NCBI GenBank assembly: GCA_045125245.1
Contig: JBGVNF010000062.1
Span: 1 to 32,312, forward strand
Source of the DNA: SVEL01 sp045125245
Lineage (GTDB): Bacteria > Bacillota > Clostridia > Lachnospirales > Lachnospiraceae
Reading direction: 5' to 3'
Length of the DNA: 32,312 nt
The notes beneath the pieces are model-generated. The model was not told the origin of the DNA. It made no database searches and saw only the letters and a program-made list of their open reading frames with translations. Position numbers and translations under genes: made by a program. Shown one piece after another: positions 15,920 to 23,372 of the stretch (the first letter of the stretch is position 1; the number at the start of each line of letters is the position of its first letter).

Positions 15920-16016
15920 GTGAGAGTTGTACTATTGAAACCTACTAAAAGACAGAAAACGTAAAAAGGTGGGAATAAAAAAGATTTCAAAATAACTTCA
16001 TAATTTTACCAAATCT

Positions 16017-16024
16017 GCCGATAA
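16017..16024 (+). promoter_or_regulatory. SigD (flagellar sigma)-type -10 element of the flagellin gene
   Basis: GCCGATAA at 16017-16024 matches the GCCGATAT -10 box of the sigma-28/SigD consensus. It lies 33 bp before the flagellin ATG. A TAAA-type -35 box at the right distance is not clear (TTCATAAT near 15997), so the call rests on the -10 box and on the gene controlled. Confidence 0.6.
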
Positions 16025-16056
16025 ACAAAATGGAATAATATTTTTAGGAGGCAGGC

Positions 16057-18117
16057 ATGAATATAGTTGCTCATAATCTTACTGCGATGAATGCCAGTAG
16101 ACAATTGAATATTACTACTCGCGCTAACCAGAAGAATGTCGAGAAACTATCGTCAGGTTATAGAATTAACCGTGCGGCAGATGATGCGGCAGGCTTATCT
16201 ATATCAGAGAAAATGCGTGCTCAGATACGAGGTTTAAATCGTGCGTCTGATAATATAGAGGATGGAATAAGCTATGTACAGGTGGCTGATGGTGCCTTAG
16301 AGGAAGTAAACGGTATATTGCAAAGAATCAATGAGCTGGCCGTGCAATCTGCAAATGGAACAAATTCTGCCAGTGATAGGGAAGCTATCAATGATGAGGT
16401 TACACAGCTTAAGCTTGAAATGGAGAAAATATTTACTACCACAACATTTAATGATAAGAAAATATGGCCAGATGAGAGCATAGGTGGCAAGCCTGTGTGG
16501 GTAGGAACGGTGCCTATTCAGGCAGTAAAGATAACAACTCCTAGTACGCAAAAGTTTGAAATAACAAATGCTAATTACGATAAAATAGCTGTTAATTCTT
16601 ATAAGATATTAGCTGATAATTCGGGCGTTAGTGTGTCGTGGACAGATTATGATGGAGATTCGCATCAGACAAAGGCTGTTGATTGGGCTACATTAGAGGC
16701 GAATAATTATAGCTTTCAGGTAGGGGATTACTTTGATCCGGCAGATACGGAATTATTTGAAAATGGTAACCCAGTGTTTGATTTTAAGTTTTCTATGTCT
16801 GTAGTGGAGGAAGCAGATGTTAAGGATATAATCGCATCTATTAATGGGACAAGTATGTCTTCGAATGGATATAGCGGAGCAAACGCGCGATTGGAGGATT
16901 CGGCAGGTAATTTTGTCAATAATAGTAATCAAGTATATGCATCTATGAGTAACATTAGTTATTCGGCAAGTTATGCATCAAGAGAAAATGCTAATATATC
17001 AGCGGGTGAAACGGGGTATGATTTTGAAGCAACGTCGGATAGCTTTGCTAGTGCAAAAGTAGATCCTAATAATGCATTGGATGGTAATTTGGATTCTATT
17101 CCAGCAAATAATACTTCGGATTTATTAGTTGCAAGAAATAGCAATGATAAATGGACCTTTAAATTTTTAATGGATGGTATAGGTGAAGTTACAGCTGATT
17201 CATATAAAATAAGTTATTCATCAAATGATCGAGATGCAGATGACGAAGGTTTGTGGTGGAAATGGGTTGAATTATCAACAGGTAATAGATTTGTAACAAA
17301 TATATCTAGAGAATCTAAAGAACATGGTGCTGGTACTTTAGGTTCATTAATGTCTGTATTGACAGGAGAGAAAGGTATTGATAAAAATACGCCAGGTTTA
17401 TTAAATCAAGGTGAAGGGGGAGCGGCTGATTCAGGTGGAACTATTTATTTATATTTCAACTTGAAAGCAGACAACAAATACAGTTATGGCGCTGGGCAAA
17501 CGGGAAATAATATAGGGGATTTAATGCTCAGTATTAAGGTATATGCAGGAGATAGTGAACAAGATGTTTTGGATAGGATAAATACATATCTAAATTCGGC
17601 AACAAGAGTTGATATATATACAGATTCATATGATGTAGATGGAAAGAGTACTGTATACAACTCATCTACTAAGTCCAGCACGGTGGACCATGATGTATAC
17701 GATATTGCGCCAGAATACAATGACGTAAATGTGAACATCCATGCAGGTGCCTCAAAGACAGATAAAATAAATATGCGTTACAAGTGTTTAAGATTAGCAT
17801 CATTGGAACTTATGGGTACAAACGTGCTTACGGAAGAAAGTGCTACAAAGGCCATAGATGAAGTGAGCAAGGCAATTACTATTGTAAGTAAGCAGCGTTC
17901 TCAGTTTGGTGCATATCAGAATAGACTAGAGCATGCTAAGGAAATAGATGATAATTCAGCAGAAAATACTGCGGCAGCAGAATCTAGGATAAGAGATGCT
18001 GATATGGCAGATTTGATGGTGGAACATTCCATACATAATATACTTATGCAGGCAGGGCAAAATATGCTAGCACAGGCAAATCAGTCAAATCAGGGAGTGC
18101 TTAGTCTTTTAATATAA
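16057..18117 (+). CDS. Flagellin, large variant
   Basis: This 686-residue protein is the flagellar filament subunit, exported by the flagellar type III system. The conserved N-terminal D0/D1 region (about residues 1-140) includes KLSSGYRINRAADDAAGLSI and NGILQRINELAVQSANG. The conserved C-terminal region (about 590-686) includes RSQFGAYQNRLEHA and ends NMLAQANQSNQGVLSLLI. These ends form the filament core. The central roughly 450 residues are a surface-exposed, Ser/Asn/Asp-rich variable region unlike any domain I can name. Simple flagellins are about 270-400 residues, so this is a large one. AGGAGG sits 5 nt before the ATG. The SigD-like promoter and own terminator make it monocistronic. Confidence 0.96.
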   Translation: MNIVAHNLTAMNASRQLNITTRANQKNVEKLSSGYRINRAADDAAGLSISEKMRAQIRGLNRASDNIEDGISYVQVADGALEEVNGILQRINELAVQSANGTNSASDREAINDEVTQLKLEMEKIFTTTTFNDKKIWPDESIGGKPVWVGTVPIQAVKITTPSTQKFEITNANYDKIAVNSYKILADNSGVSVSWTDYDGDSHQTKAVDWATLEANNYSFQVGDYFDPADTELFENGNPVFDFKFSMSVVEEADVKDIIASINGTSMSSNGYSGANARLEDSAGNFVNNSNQVYASMSNISYSASYASRENANISAGETGYDFEATSDSFASAKVDPNNALDGNLDSIPANNTSDLLVARNSNDKWTFKFLMDGIGEVTADSYKISYSSNDRDADDEGLWWKWVELSTGNRFVTNISRESKEHGAGTLGSLMSVLTGEKGIDKNTPGLLNQGEGGAADSGGTIYLYFNLKADNKYSYGAGQTGNNIGDLMLSIKVYAGDSEQDVLDRINTYLNSATRVDIYTDSYDVDGKSTVYNSSTKSSTVDHDVYDIAPEYNDVNVNIHAGASKTDKINMRYKCLRLASLELMGTNVLTEESATKAIDEVSKAITIVSKQRSQFGAYQNRLEHAKEIDDNSAENTAAAESRIRDADMADLMVEHSIHNILMQAGQNMLAQANQSNQGVLSLLI

Positions 18118-18137
18118 TAATGCGTAAAATAAGTGTG

Positions 18138-18180
18138 CCACTCTAGAAAATAAAATTACATTTATTTTCTAGAGTGGTAT
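18138..18180 (+). terminator. Flagellin terminator
   Basis: CCACTCTAGAAAATAAA (18138-18154) and TTTATTTTCTAGAGTGG (18161-18177) form a perfect 17-bp stem with a 6-nt loop. ATTTTAAT follows. Confidence 0.9.
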
Positions 18181-18209
18181 TTTAATAGACAGATATGTGA
18201 CCGGTTTGT

Positions 18210-18229
18210 ATTTTTGAAATTTCAAAAAT
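18210..18229. repeat. Perfect 20-bp palindrome upstream of the diguanylate cyclase
   Basis: ATTTTTGAAATTTCAAAAAT reads the same on both strands. It lies about 90 bp before the cyclase start. A spaced direct repeat TTTGTCCC (18246 and 18258) follows. It could be an operator, though no regulator is identified. Confidence 0.4.
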
Positions 18230-18316
18230 GAGTTTTTTCGTGTGGTTTGTCCCACATTTTGTCCCGTTCGTAGTTGTACAATAAAAATGGAATATTTTTA
18301 GATAGAGGTACAATAG

Positions 18317-19816
18317 ATGAAAGCGTTGCAGAGGAAAATACTTATACTTGTTGTTAGCAGTGTTTTGATTTCGGCATTATTTATTATGACGATTGCTTTT
18401 TTTAACTATGGAAGCATCGTTGAAAATGATTCAAGAGAGATTATGCAACTTATGTGTTCGGAAAAAAGGCAGACGATAGATGAAAAATTATTAAATATTA
18501 AGCAAAGCGTTCATACATTATATCATTTTGCTGCAGAACAGATTGGTAAAAGGAAAGATATTTGGTCGAATGAAACGAATTATGAGGAACATATCAGCAG
18601 GATGAAGGCATTGATGGCAACAACTGTAAAATATACGGATGGTGCCGTGTCGGTATATTATTATATAAATCCTAGTCTAAAGGGAGTTAAGCAAGGAGCG
18701 TGGCTTATTCGGGACGTAGATGGTGAATTTGCTGAATGTGAAATGACAGATATTTCTCAGTATGACAAAGATGATGTGGAACATGTTGGCTGGTATTAAA
18801 TTCCAGCTTCTAATAAAGAGGAGACATGGATAAATCCTTATTTTAACCAGAATATGGGCGAAGAGATTATATCATATGTCATCCCTATTATTTTAGAGGG
18901 TGAACTCATCGGTGTGGTAGGTATGGATATATCGACAAGTGTTTTGTATGAAAATGCAAAGGCTGTTACCGTTTACGATACGGGATATGCGTTTTTGATG
19001 GATAGTGAAGGTGGATTTGTATACCATCCTGAGATGGAAGGTAATATGGATACAACAGAATTTGATACACAGCACGCATATCTTTATGAAAAAAGTTTAG
19101 TGTCAGCACAAAATAACAGCGTGGAACCATATCGTTGGAATGGGGTTGATAAGTACCTGACTTCACAAAAGTTATTTAATGAGATGATTTTTACTGTATG
19201 TGTTACAGAAGAGGAACTTCGAGAACCACAGAAGATGATGATAATAGATTCTGTTTTGGTAATATTGTGCGTCATGACTGTATATATTTTTGTATCAATT
19301 TCTGTTATAAAAGCAATAGTAAAACTGATGTACACAGATAATATGACGAGAGTTGGAAACAAGGCAGCTTATGTAGAGTGTGCTGAGATATTGCACAAGC
19401 GGATGAAAAATAACGAGAAATTCAGTTTTTCAGTGGTAGCTATAGATATAAATGATTTGAAAAAGATAAATGATACGTATGGACATGAATATGGAGATAT
19501 ATTGATTCAAAATGCTGCAGCTATATTGAGAACCGTATGGGATAGAAAATGCATTTATCGTATAGGTGGTGATGAATTTGCAGTTGTATATGCAGATATA
19601 GAAAAAGAAACGATAGAGAAACAGATGCAAATGCTGGAAGAAGAAGTAGACAAATTTAATCGTAGCAATAATAATGATCGATTATTCTTACAAATGGCAG
19701 TAGGTATGTCGAGTTACAATTATGAGACAGACAAGGAATATATGGATGTATTTCGTAGAGCAGATGAAGCCATGTATGAAAATAAGAAGATGAAGAAAAA
19801 TAAAATCAAGGTTTAA
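18317..19816 (+). pseudogene. Membrane diguanylate cyclase (dCACHE-GGDEF), split by an in-frame TAA
   Basis: Read as one frame, this is a 498-residue sensor. It has TM1 (about residues 8-28), a double-CACHE-type extracellular ligand domain, TM2 (about residues 312-335) and a GGDEF domain with an intact RIGGDEFAVVY motif that makes cyclic di-GMP. A TAA at 18797-18799 interrupts the CACHE domain after HVGWY. The frame continues without shift as IPASNKEETWINPYF, a typical CACHE continuation, so a single base change (for example TAT to TAA) explains it. The downstream part has an ATG at 18854 but no good ribosome site. No RxxD inhibitory site is seen at the usual place. It is probably inactive unless the stop is read through or the base is a sequencing error. 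Confidence 0.85.
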
Positions 19817-19883
19817 TGTATGCTCTGAAATAGCGAATAGAAATGGTGTCCTAATAGCGTAAAATTAGTATATAGTAGTTTGA

Positions 19884-19914
19884 AAAGAGGTTGTTCGGGC
19901 AACCTCTTTGTGTA
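19884..19914 (+). terminator. Terminator after the diguanylate cyclase gene, family member 1
   Basis: AAAGAGGTTG (19884-19893) and CAACCTCTTT (19900-19909) form a perfect 10-bp stem around TTCGGG. Closely related hairpins end other units at 22890 and 31814. Confidence 0.8.
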
Positions 19915-19931
19915 TTATAAGCACATAATTT

Positions 19932-19972
19932 CTATTAGCCAAAAATGAAATAATATTGATTTTGGCTAATAG
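19932..19972. promoter_or_regulatory. 13-bp inverted repeat, likely operator of the DUF4143 gene
   Basis: CTATTAGCCAAAA (19932-19944) and TTTTGGCTAATAG (19960-19972) are perfect complements separated by 15 bp. The right arm lies between the -35 box TTGATT (19956-19961) and the -10 box TATAAT (19979-19984) of the promoter. The same left arm recurs after the gene at 20827. Confidence 0.6.
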
Positions 19973-19984
19973 AATTAGTATAAT
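19956..19984 (+). promoter_or_regulatory. Promoter of the DUF4143 ATPase remnant
   Basis: TTGATT (19956-19961) and a consensus TATAAT (19979-19984) are 17 bp apart. The promoter overlaps the right arm of the inverted repeat, which suggests repression by a factor bound there. Confidence 0.65.
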
Positions 19985-20017
19985 GGATGTATACTATCAA
20001 TGAAAGGATTGATTTGG

Positions 20018-20825
20018 ATGAAACTGATTGAACGTAGTTTTTATTTGAATAAGTTAATCAATGTAGTAGGTACAACGGACATAAAAGTAATTACTGGTGT
20101 GAGACGTAGTGGAAAATCAAAGCTATTGGAGGCATTCAGAGCATATATAGAATCAGAAAATCCAGAATGCAATATCTAAGTATGATTATGTTGCGGACGT
20201 GTTTAACACGCTGATAGTGAGAGATATCCGCAAGAAGTATAAGATAAGAAATATGCATCTCATGGACAGAATTGTAGATTTCCTTATGGATAACGTATCG
20301 AATCTTTCTTCTGCACGTAATATTACAAATACATTGGGAAGTATGCACGAGAAGATACATCACACAACGGTAGGAGCTTACATGCAGTATCTTTGTAATG
20401 CGTTTGCTTTTTATAAGGTTAGAAGGTATGACATCAAAGGTAAGAAATATTTATCAACCAATGATAAGTACTATTTAAGTGACCATACTTTCCGTTATGC
20501 GAAGCTTGGAACAAAGAATATGGACTATGGTCGTGTGCTTGAGAATATAGTTGCAATAGAACTATTACGACGAGGCTATGAGGTATACGTGGGCATATTG
20601 TATAAGAAAGAAATAGATTTTGTGGCAATTAAGCGTAGCGAGAAGATATACATTCAGGTATCAGATAATATCAGTGATGAGAAGACATTTGAAAGAGAAG
20701 TTTCGCCACTGTTACAGATTAAGGATGCTTATCCGAAGATGGTTATTGCGAGAACGAGACATGATGAATATCAGTATGAAGGAATAATGGTAGTGGATAT
20801 TGCAGATTGGTTGTTGGATAAATAG
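20018..20825 (+). pseudogene. AAA ATPase with DUF4143 domain, internally deleted
   Basis: The first 53 codons (20018-20179) encode the start of an AAA_14-type ATPase, with Walker A motif GVRRSGKS. They end at a TAA. A +1-shifted frame then resumes from about 20178 with YDYVADVFNTLIVRDI and runs to 20825. It holds the winged-helix-like middle and a DUF4143 nuclease-like C-terminus (NIVAIELLRRGYEVYVG, then KEIDFVAIKRSEKIYIQVS, with the D and QV of a PD-(D/E)XK fold). Intact members are about 400 residues. Here the region with Walker B and the sensor residues is missing, so about 130-150 codons were deleted at 20177-20181. The protein cannot be an active ATPase. The family's role is unknown. Confidence 0.85.
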
Positions 20826-20826
20826 T

Positions 20827-20865
20827 CTATTAGCCAAAACCAAAAAAATGTCAAAAGTGGCTAAT
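20827..20865. repeat. Second copy of the TTAGCCAAAA inverted-repeat motif
   Basis: CTATTAGCCAAAA (20827-20839) is identical to the left arm at 19932. TGGCTAAT at 20858-20865 is a partial right arm. The pseudogene is therefore bracketed by the same motif pair. Confidence 0.6.
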
Positions 20866-20876
20866 TGTATCTGTTA

Positions 20877-20982
20877 ATCCTGCCGAAAGGATATTTTGAG
20901 GATTTCTTATTATGAAGGGAAGATATATGTTTATCATAAGTCACAAATTGAAATAGATTTTGAAATGCGGCAAAAATCCTAG
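20877..20982 (+). pseudogene. Short coding remnant, unidentified
   Basis: An open stretch without a start codon ends at TAG 20980-20982 and encodes RKDILRISYYEGKIYVYHKS followed by a few residues. It reads like the C-terminal tail of a lost gene. I do not recognise the family. Its stop codon lies in the terminator hairpin at 20969. Confidence 0.3.
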
Positions 20983-21002
20983 TTGGTTTTTGCCACTTTT
21001 TT
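20969..21002 (+). terminator. Terminator before the sigma-factor operon
   Basis: GGCAAAAA (20969-20976) pairs with TTTTTGCC (20987-20994). ACTTTTTTG follows. It isolates the sigma/anti-sigma operon from upstream transcription. Confidence 0.85.
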
Positions 21003-21006
21003 GTCT

Positions 21007-21033
21007 AATCGTAGTTGCTTCGCAACTGCGATT
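21007..21033 (-). repeat. Truncated copy of the structured intergenic repeat
   Basis: Read on the minus strand, this is AATCGCAGTTGC-GAA-GCAACTACGATT, the second hairpin of the repeats at 6346 and 11316 with only the loop changed. The other hairpins are absent, so it is a solo or decayed copy in reverse orientation. Confidence 0.65.
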
Positions 21034-21102
21034 TAGTTTATAGATGAGATATTTTATACAAAAACCGTAGTATATAGATGAGGCAGAAAGAAGGTGAGTA
21101 AT

Positions 21103-21660
21103 TTGGATGATAGAAAGATAATTGAATTGTTCTTTGAGCGCTCGGAACAGGCAATCGTTGAACTATCAAATAAATATGGTTACGCATGCACGAAAGTTGC
21201 AGATAATATACTTAATAATAAGCAGGATGTAGAGGAATGTGTGAATGATGCATATTTAGGTGCTTGGAATACAATACCGCCTCAGAATCCAAATCCATTA
21301 ATAAGCTATGTATGTCGCATTGTACGCAATATTGCTATAAAGAAGTATCATTTCAATACTGCGGAAAAAAGAAATAGTATATATGATGTAGCGTTAGATG
21401 AGTTGGAAAACTGTATTCCATCTGTTTCATCTGTAGAGGATGAGATTGATGCTATGGAATTATCAAAGTATATAAATATTTTTCTTGGAACACTTGATAA
21501 CGAAAATAGGATATTGTTTGTTCGAAGATATTGGTATTCTGATTCTATTGAAGATTTAGCAAAGCTATTTTGCACAAGTAAGCATAATGTATCTGTAAGA
21601 CTTTCGCGTACGAGAGAGAAATTGAAGAAATATCTTAGTGGGAAAGGAGTTTCGTTATGA
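21103..21660 (+). CDS. ECF-type sigma-70 family RNA polymerase sigma factor
   Basis: The 185-residue protein has a region 2 (about residues 20-85, with DNILNNKQDVEECVNDAYLGAWN) and a region 4 (about 120-180, with the helix-turn-helix SIEDLAKLFCTSKHNVSVRLSRTREKLKKYL). There is no region 1.1 or 3, as in extracytoplasmic-function sigma factors. The frame allows GTG at 21094. I chose TTG at 21103 because AGAAGG (21089-21094) is 8 nt before it and because relatives start at the equivalent DD(R/K)KII. The choice is uncertain. It overlaps the next gene by ATGA, which together with that gene's layout marks a sigma/anti-sigma pair. The signal it responds to is unknown. Confidence 0.85.
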   Translation: MDDRKIIELFFERSEQAIVELSNKYGYACTKVADNILNNKQDVEECVNDAYLGAWNTIPPQNPNPLISYVCRIVRNIAIKKYHFNTAEKRNSIYDVALDELENCIPSVSSVEDEIDAMELSKYINIFLGTLDNENRILFVRRYWYSDSIEDLAKLFCTSKHNVSVRLSRTREKLKKYLSGKGVSL

Positions 21661-22865
21661 GTAGAGAAAAAATATCAGAAGTAATAGATAATATCGATGA
21701 AAAATATGTAAATGAAGCTATTTGCTATGAGGGGAAAGAAAATAATACTAGGAAATTAGCTTGGTATAAGTGGGGTGCATTGGTCGCTTGCGTTGGTTTA
21801 CTTGTTTTGGGATGCATTAAATTCCTACCAATGTTAATTAATAAAGAAGATGTAGATAGTGAAAGGAATGCGTCACAAGGGAGATACCAATATTATGTTA
21901 ATGAGGAAGGTTTTTCTAAAGAATGGCCTTGGGAATATATGACTCTTAGTGAAAAATATCGAACAGTAAATTATGATGGAAGAGAATATAGTATAAAAAG
22001 CTCTTATTCTATATCGGAAAAAGTGATTGATAGCAAATTGGGTGTAGGTGAGGCGTCAGGTGTGGATTTGTATAGCGACAAAAAATATACAGAAAGTTTT
22101 GAAGTATATGAAATTAATGGCGTTTCATCAGAAAAGCTTATTGCAGCAGGTATGGATGGAGAATATTATGTATATCAAATTTCGGAAGATGATACGAAAC
22201 CAGCGACCTTTGGGGAATTAATGAAGCTGTACAGTCTTGATGAAAATTTGAAGTTATCGAATTTTTCTGTATATGAAGGATATAAAGAACAGGGATATTA
22301 TAAGGTTAATGATGATGCATATATATGGCAGATACTTTCAGAATGTGAAAAGGCTGCGTTAGATGACACGGTTGATTCTTTTGATAGAAGTGATAGGAAT
22401 TATTTGAGTTTTACTGCAACATCAGATGCACTTGGTGTATATAAAAGGGTGGTATATATATCAGAAGACGGCTATTTTGCAACTAATATTTTTAATTATA
22501 GTTATATATATTATATAGGTTCAGAAGCAGCGGAGAATATTATTGAGTATGCAGAACAAAATTCAGTATCAACAACTGTTGAACCATATGAGTTTACTGT
22601 AGCAGGAACCTTAGTTGAAGTAGGTGATGGTTATATTGTAATAGATGATAGTGTTCTTTGTAAGAACAAAGAAGATGGCAAGGTATATAAAATAGATACT
22701 AGCGATTTGCGTATAAAGAGATGTATAGATAATGAAATCGTTAAGGTTGGAGATGTGGTTATCGTAAAATATAATGGAGAAATTTCAGAGGACAATTATG
22801 TGACAGGAGCATATTCGATTAATAAAGGTACATTGGAGGAGAGTGAACCAGTGATATTGGAATAA
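21657..22865 (+). CDS. Probable anti-sigma factor, single-span membrane protein
   Basis: The 402-residue protein has a short cytoplasmic N-terminus (about residues 1-38, with SEVIDNIDEKYVNEAICYEG) that could bind the sigma factor. One membrane helix follows (about 39-60), then an extracellular domain of about 340 residues rich in Asp, Glu and Tyr. The last part (about 310-395) contains AGTLVEVGDGYIVIDDS and resembles a small beta-barrel module. The start overlaps the sigma gene stop (ATGA), so expression is coupled. The role as anti-sigma is inferred from this context and topology. I know no named family for the outer domain, which may be the stress sensor. Confidence 0.7.
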   Translation: MSREKISEVIDNIDEKYVNEAICYEGKENNTRKLAWYKWGALVACVGLLVLGCIKFLPMLINKEDVDSERNASQGRYQYYVNEEGFSKEWPWEYMTLSEKYRTVNYDGREYSIKSSYSISEKVIDSKLGVGEASGVDLYSDKKYTESFEVYEINGVSSEKLIAAGMDGEYYVYQISEDDTKPATFGELMKLYSLDENLKLSNFSVYEGYKEQGYYKVNDDAYIWQILSECEKAALDDTVDSFDRSDRNYLSFTATSDALGVYKRVVYISEDGYFATNIFNYSYIYYIGSEAAENIIEYAEQNSVSTTVEPYEFTVAGTLVEVGDGYIVIDDSVLCKNKEDGKVYKIDTSDLRIKRCIDNEIVKVGDVVIVKYNGEISEDNYVTGAYSINKGTLEESEPVILE

Positions 22866-22889
22866 TAGAAAACAGAATATAGTGATTTG

Positions 22890-22925
22890 CAAAGAGGTTG
22901 TTCAGTGAGCAATCTCTTTGTGTTT
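22890..22925 (+). terminator. Terminator after the anti-sigma gene, family member 2
   Basis: CAAAGAGGTTG (22890-22900) pairs with CAATCTCTTTG (22910-22920) over 11 bp with one wobble. TGTTTTG follows. It is a close relative of the hairpins at 19884 and 31814. Confidence 0.8.
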
Positions 22926-22949
22926 TGTGAGAAAATATTATTTTTCTGG

Positions 22950-22978
22950 TGGTAAGAATAAAATAATAAAGGTATAAT
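22950..22978 (+). promoter_or_regulatory. Duplicated promoter, copy 1
   Basis: TGGTAA (22950-22955) and a consensus TATAAT (22973-22978) are 17 bp apart. The block GTGGTAAGAATAAAATA (22949-22965) and its flanks recur 363 bp downstream at 23312. It drives the short ORF at 23060. Confidence 0.6.
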
Positions 22979-23059
22979 ATCAATGTTAAGAAAAGGTGAA
23001 TTGACCTATGATAATATGGATAATGAAGAATGAAAATCGGCAAGAAGGATTAGATTATT

Positions 23060-23188
23060 ATGAATAAAAAAGAATTATTATTTTATGAGGCTTATGAAGC
23101 ATTTTATGCAATGACAAAAGAATCAAAAGCATTTAAGAATTTTAGTATAGATGCTTTTGGAGAAGATTTTACGGGAAATTTCGGATAG
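23060..23188 (+). pseudogene. 42-codon truncated ORF, methyltransferase-like N-terminus
   Basis: An ATG with AAGGA upstream starts a 42-residue ORF beginning MNKKELLFYEAYEAFYAMTK and ending EDFTGNFG before TAG. The start resembles the N-terminus of clostridial SAM-dependent methyltransferases as I recall them. No methyltransferase core follows, so it is probably a gene remnant kept between two copies of one promoter. It could also be a genuine small protein. The last 17 nt of this stretch (23174-23190) recur at 31470. The gap from 23189 to 23312 holds a perfect 20-bp palindrome (23242-23261) and no gene. Confidence 0.4.
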
Positions 23189-23241
23189 TTCAGATGTGAA
23201 AATATGTTATACATGACAATTATATCACAAAATTCTTAAAA

Positions 23242-23261
23242 ATATGTTATTAATAACATAT
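23242..23261. repeat. Perfect 20-bp AT-rich palindrome
   Basis: ATATGTTATT is followed directly by its complement AATAACATAT. It sits about 50 bp upstream of the second promoter copy and could be an operator for the AlbA_2 gene or the Wadjet operon region. Confidence 0.45.
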
Positions 23262-23312
23262 AATGATTAATGATTTGAATATGTTTTATGTGAGAAAAAA
23301 TATATTTTTAAG

Positions 23313-23341
23313 TGGTAAGAATAAAATATTAAAGGTATAAT
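23313..23341 (+). promoter_or_regulatory. Duplicated promoter, copy 2, of the AlbA_2 gene
   Basis: TGGTAA (23313-23318) and TATAAT (23336-23341) are 17 bp apart, as in copy 1. The sequence GTGGTAAGAATAAAATA (23312-23328) is identical to copy 1. The ATG of the AlbA_2 gene is 32 bp downstream. Confidence 0.65.
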
Positions 23342-23372
23342 AAATGTATCAAGAGTTTAGGAGTTGGTAGAA

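Noticed and set aside
16272..17738. Several minus-strand ORFs within the flagellin gene
   Set aside because: They are shadows of the flagellin frame. None has a ribosome site or recognisable motif.
18854..19816. Independent GGDEF gene starting at the ATG 18854
   Set aside because: The start lies within the CACHE domain, has no ribosome site, and is in frame with the upstream half across a single TAA.
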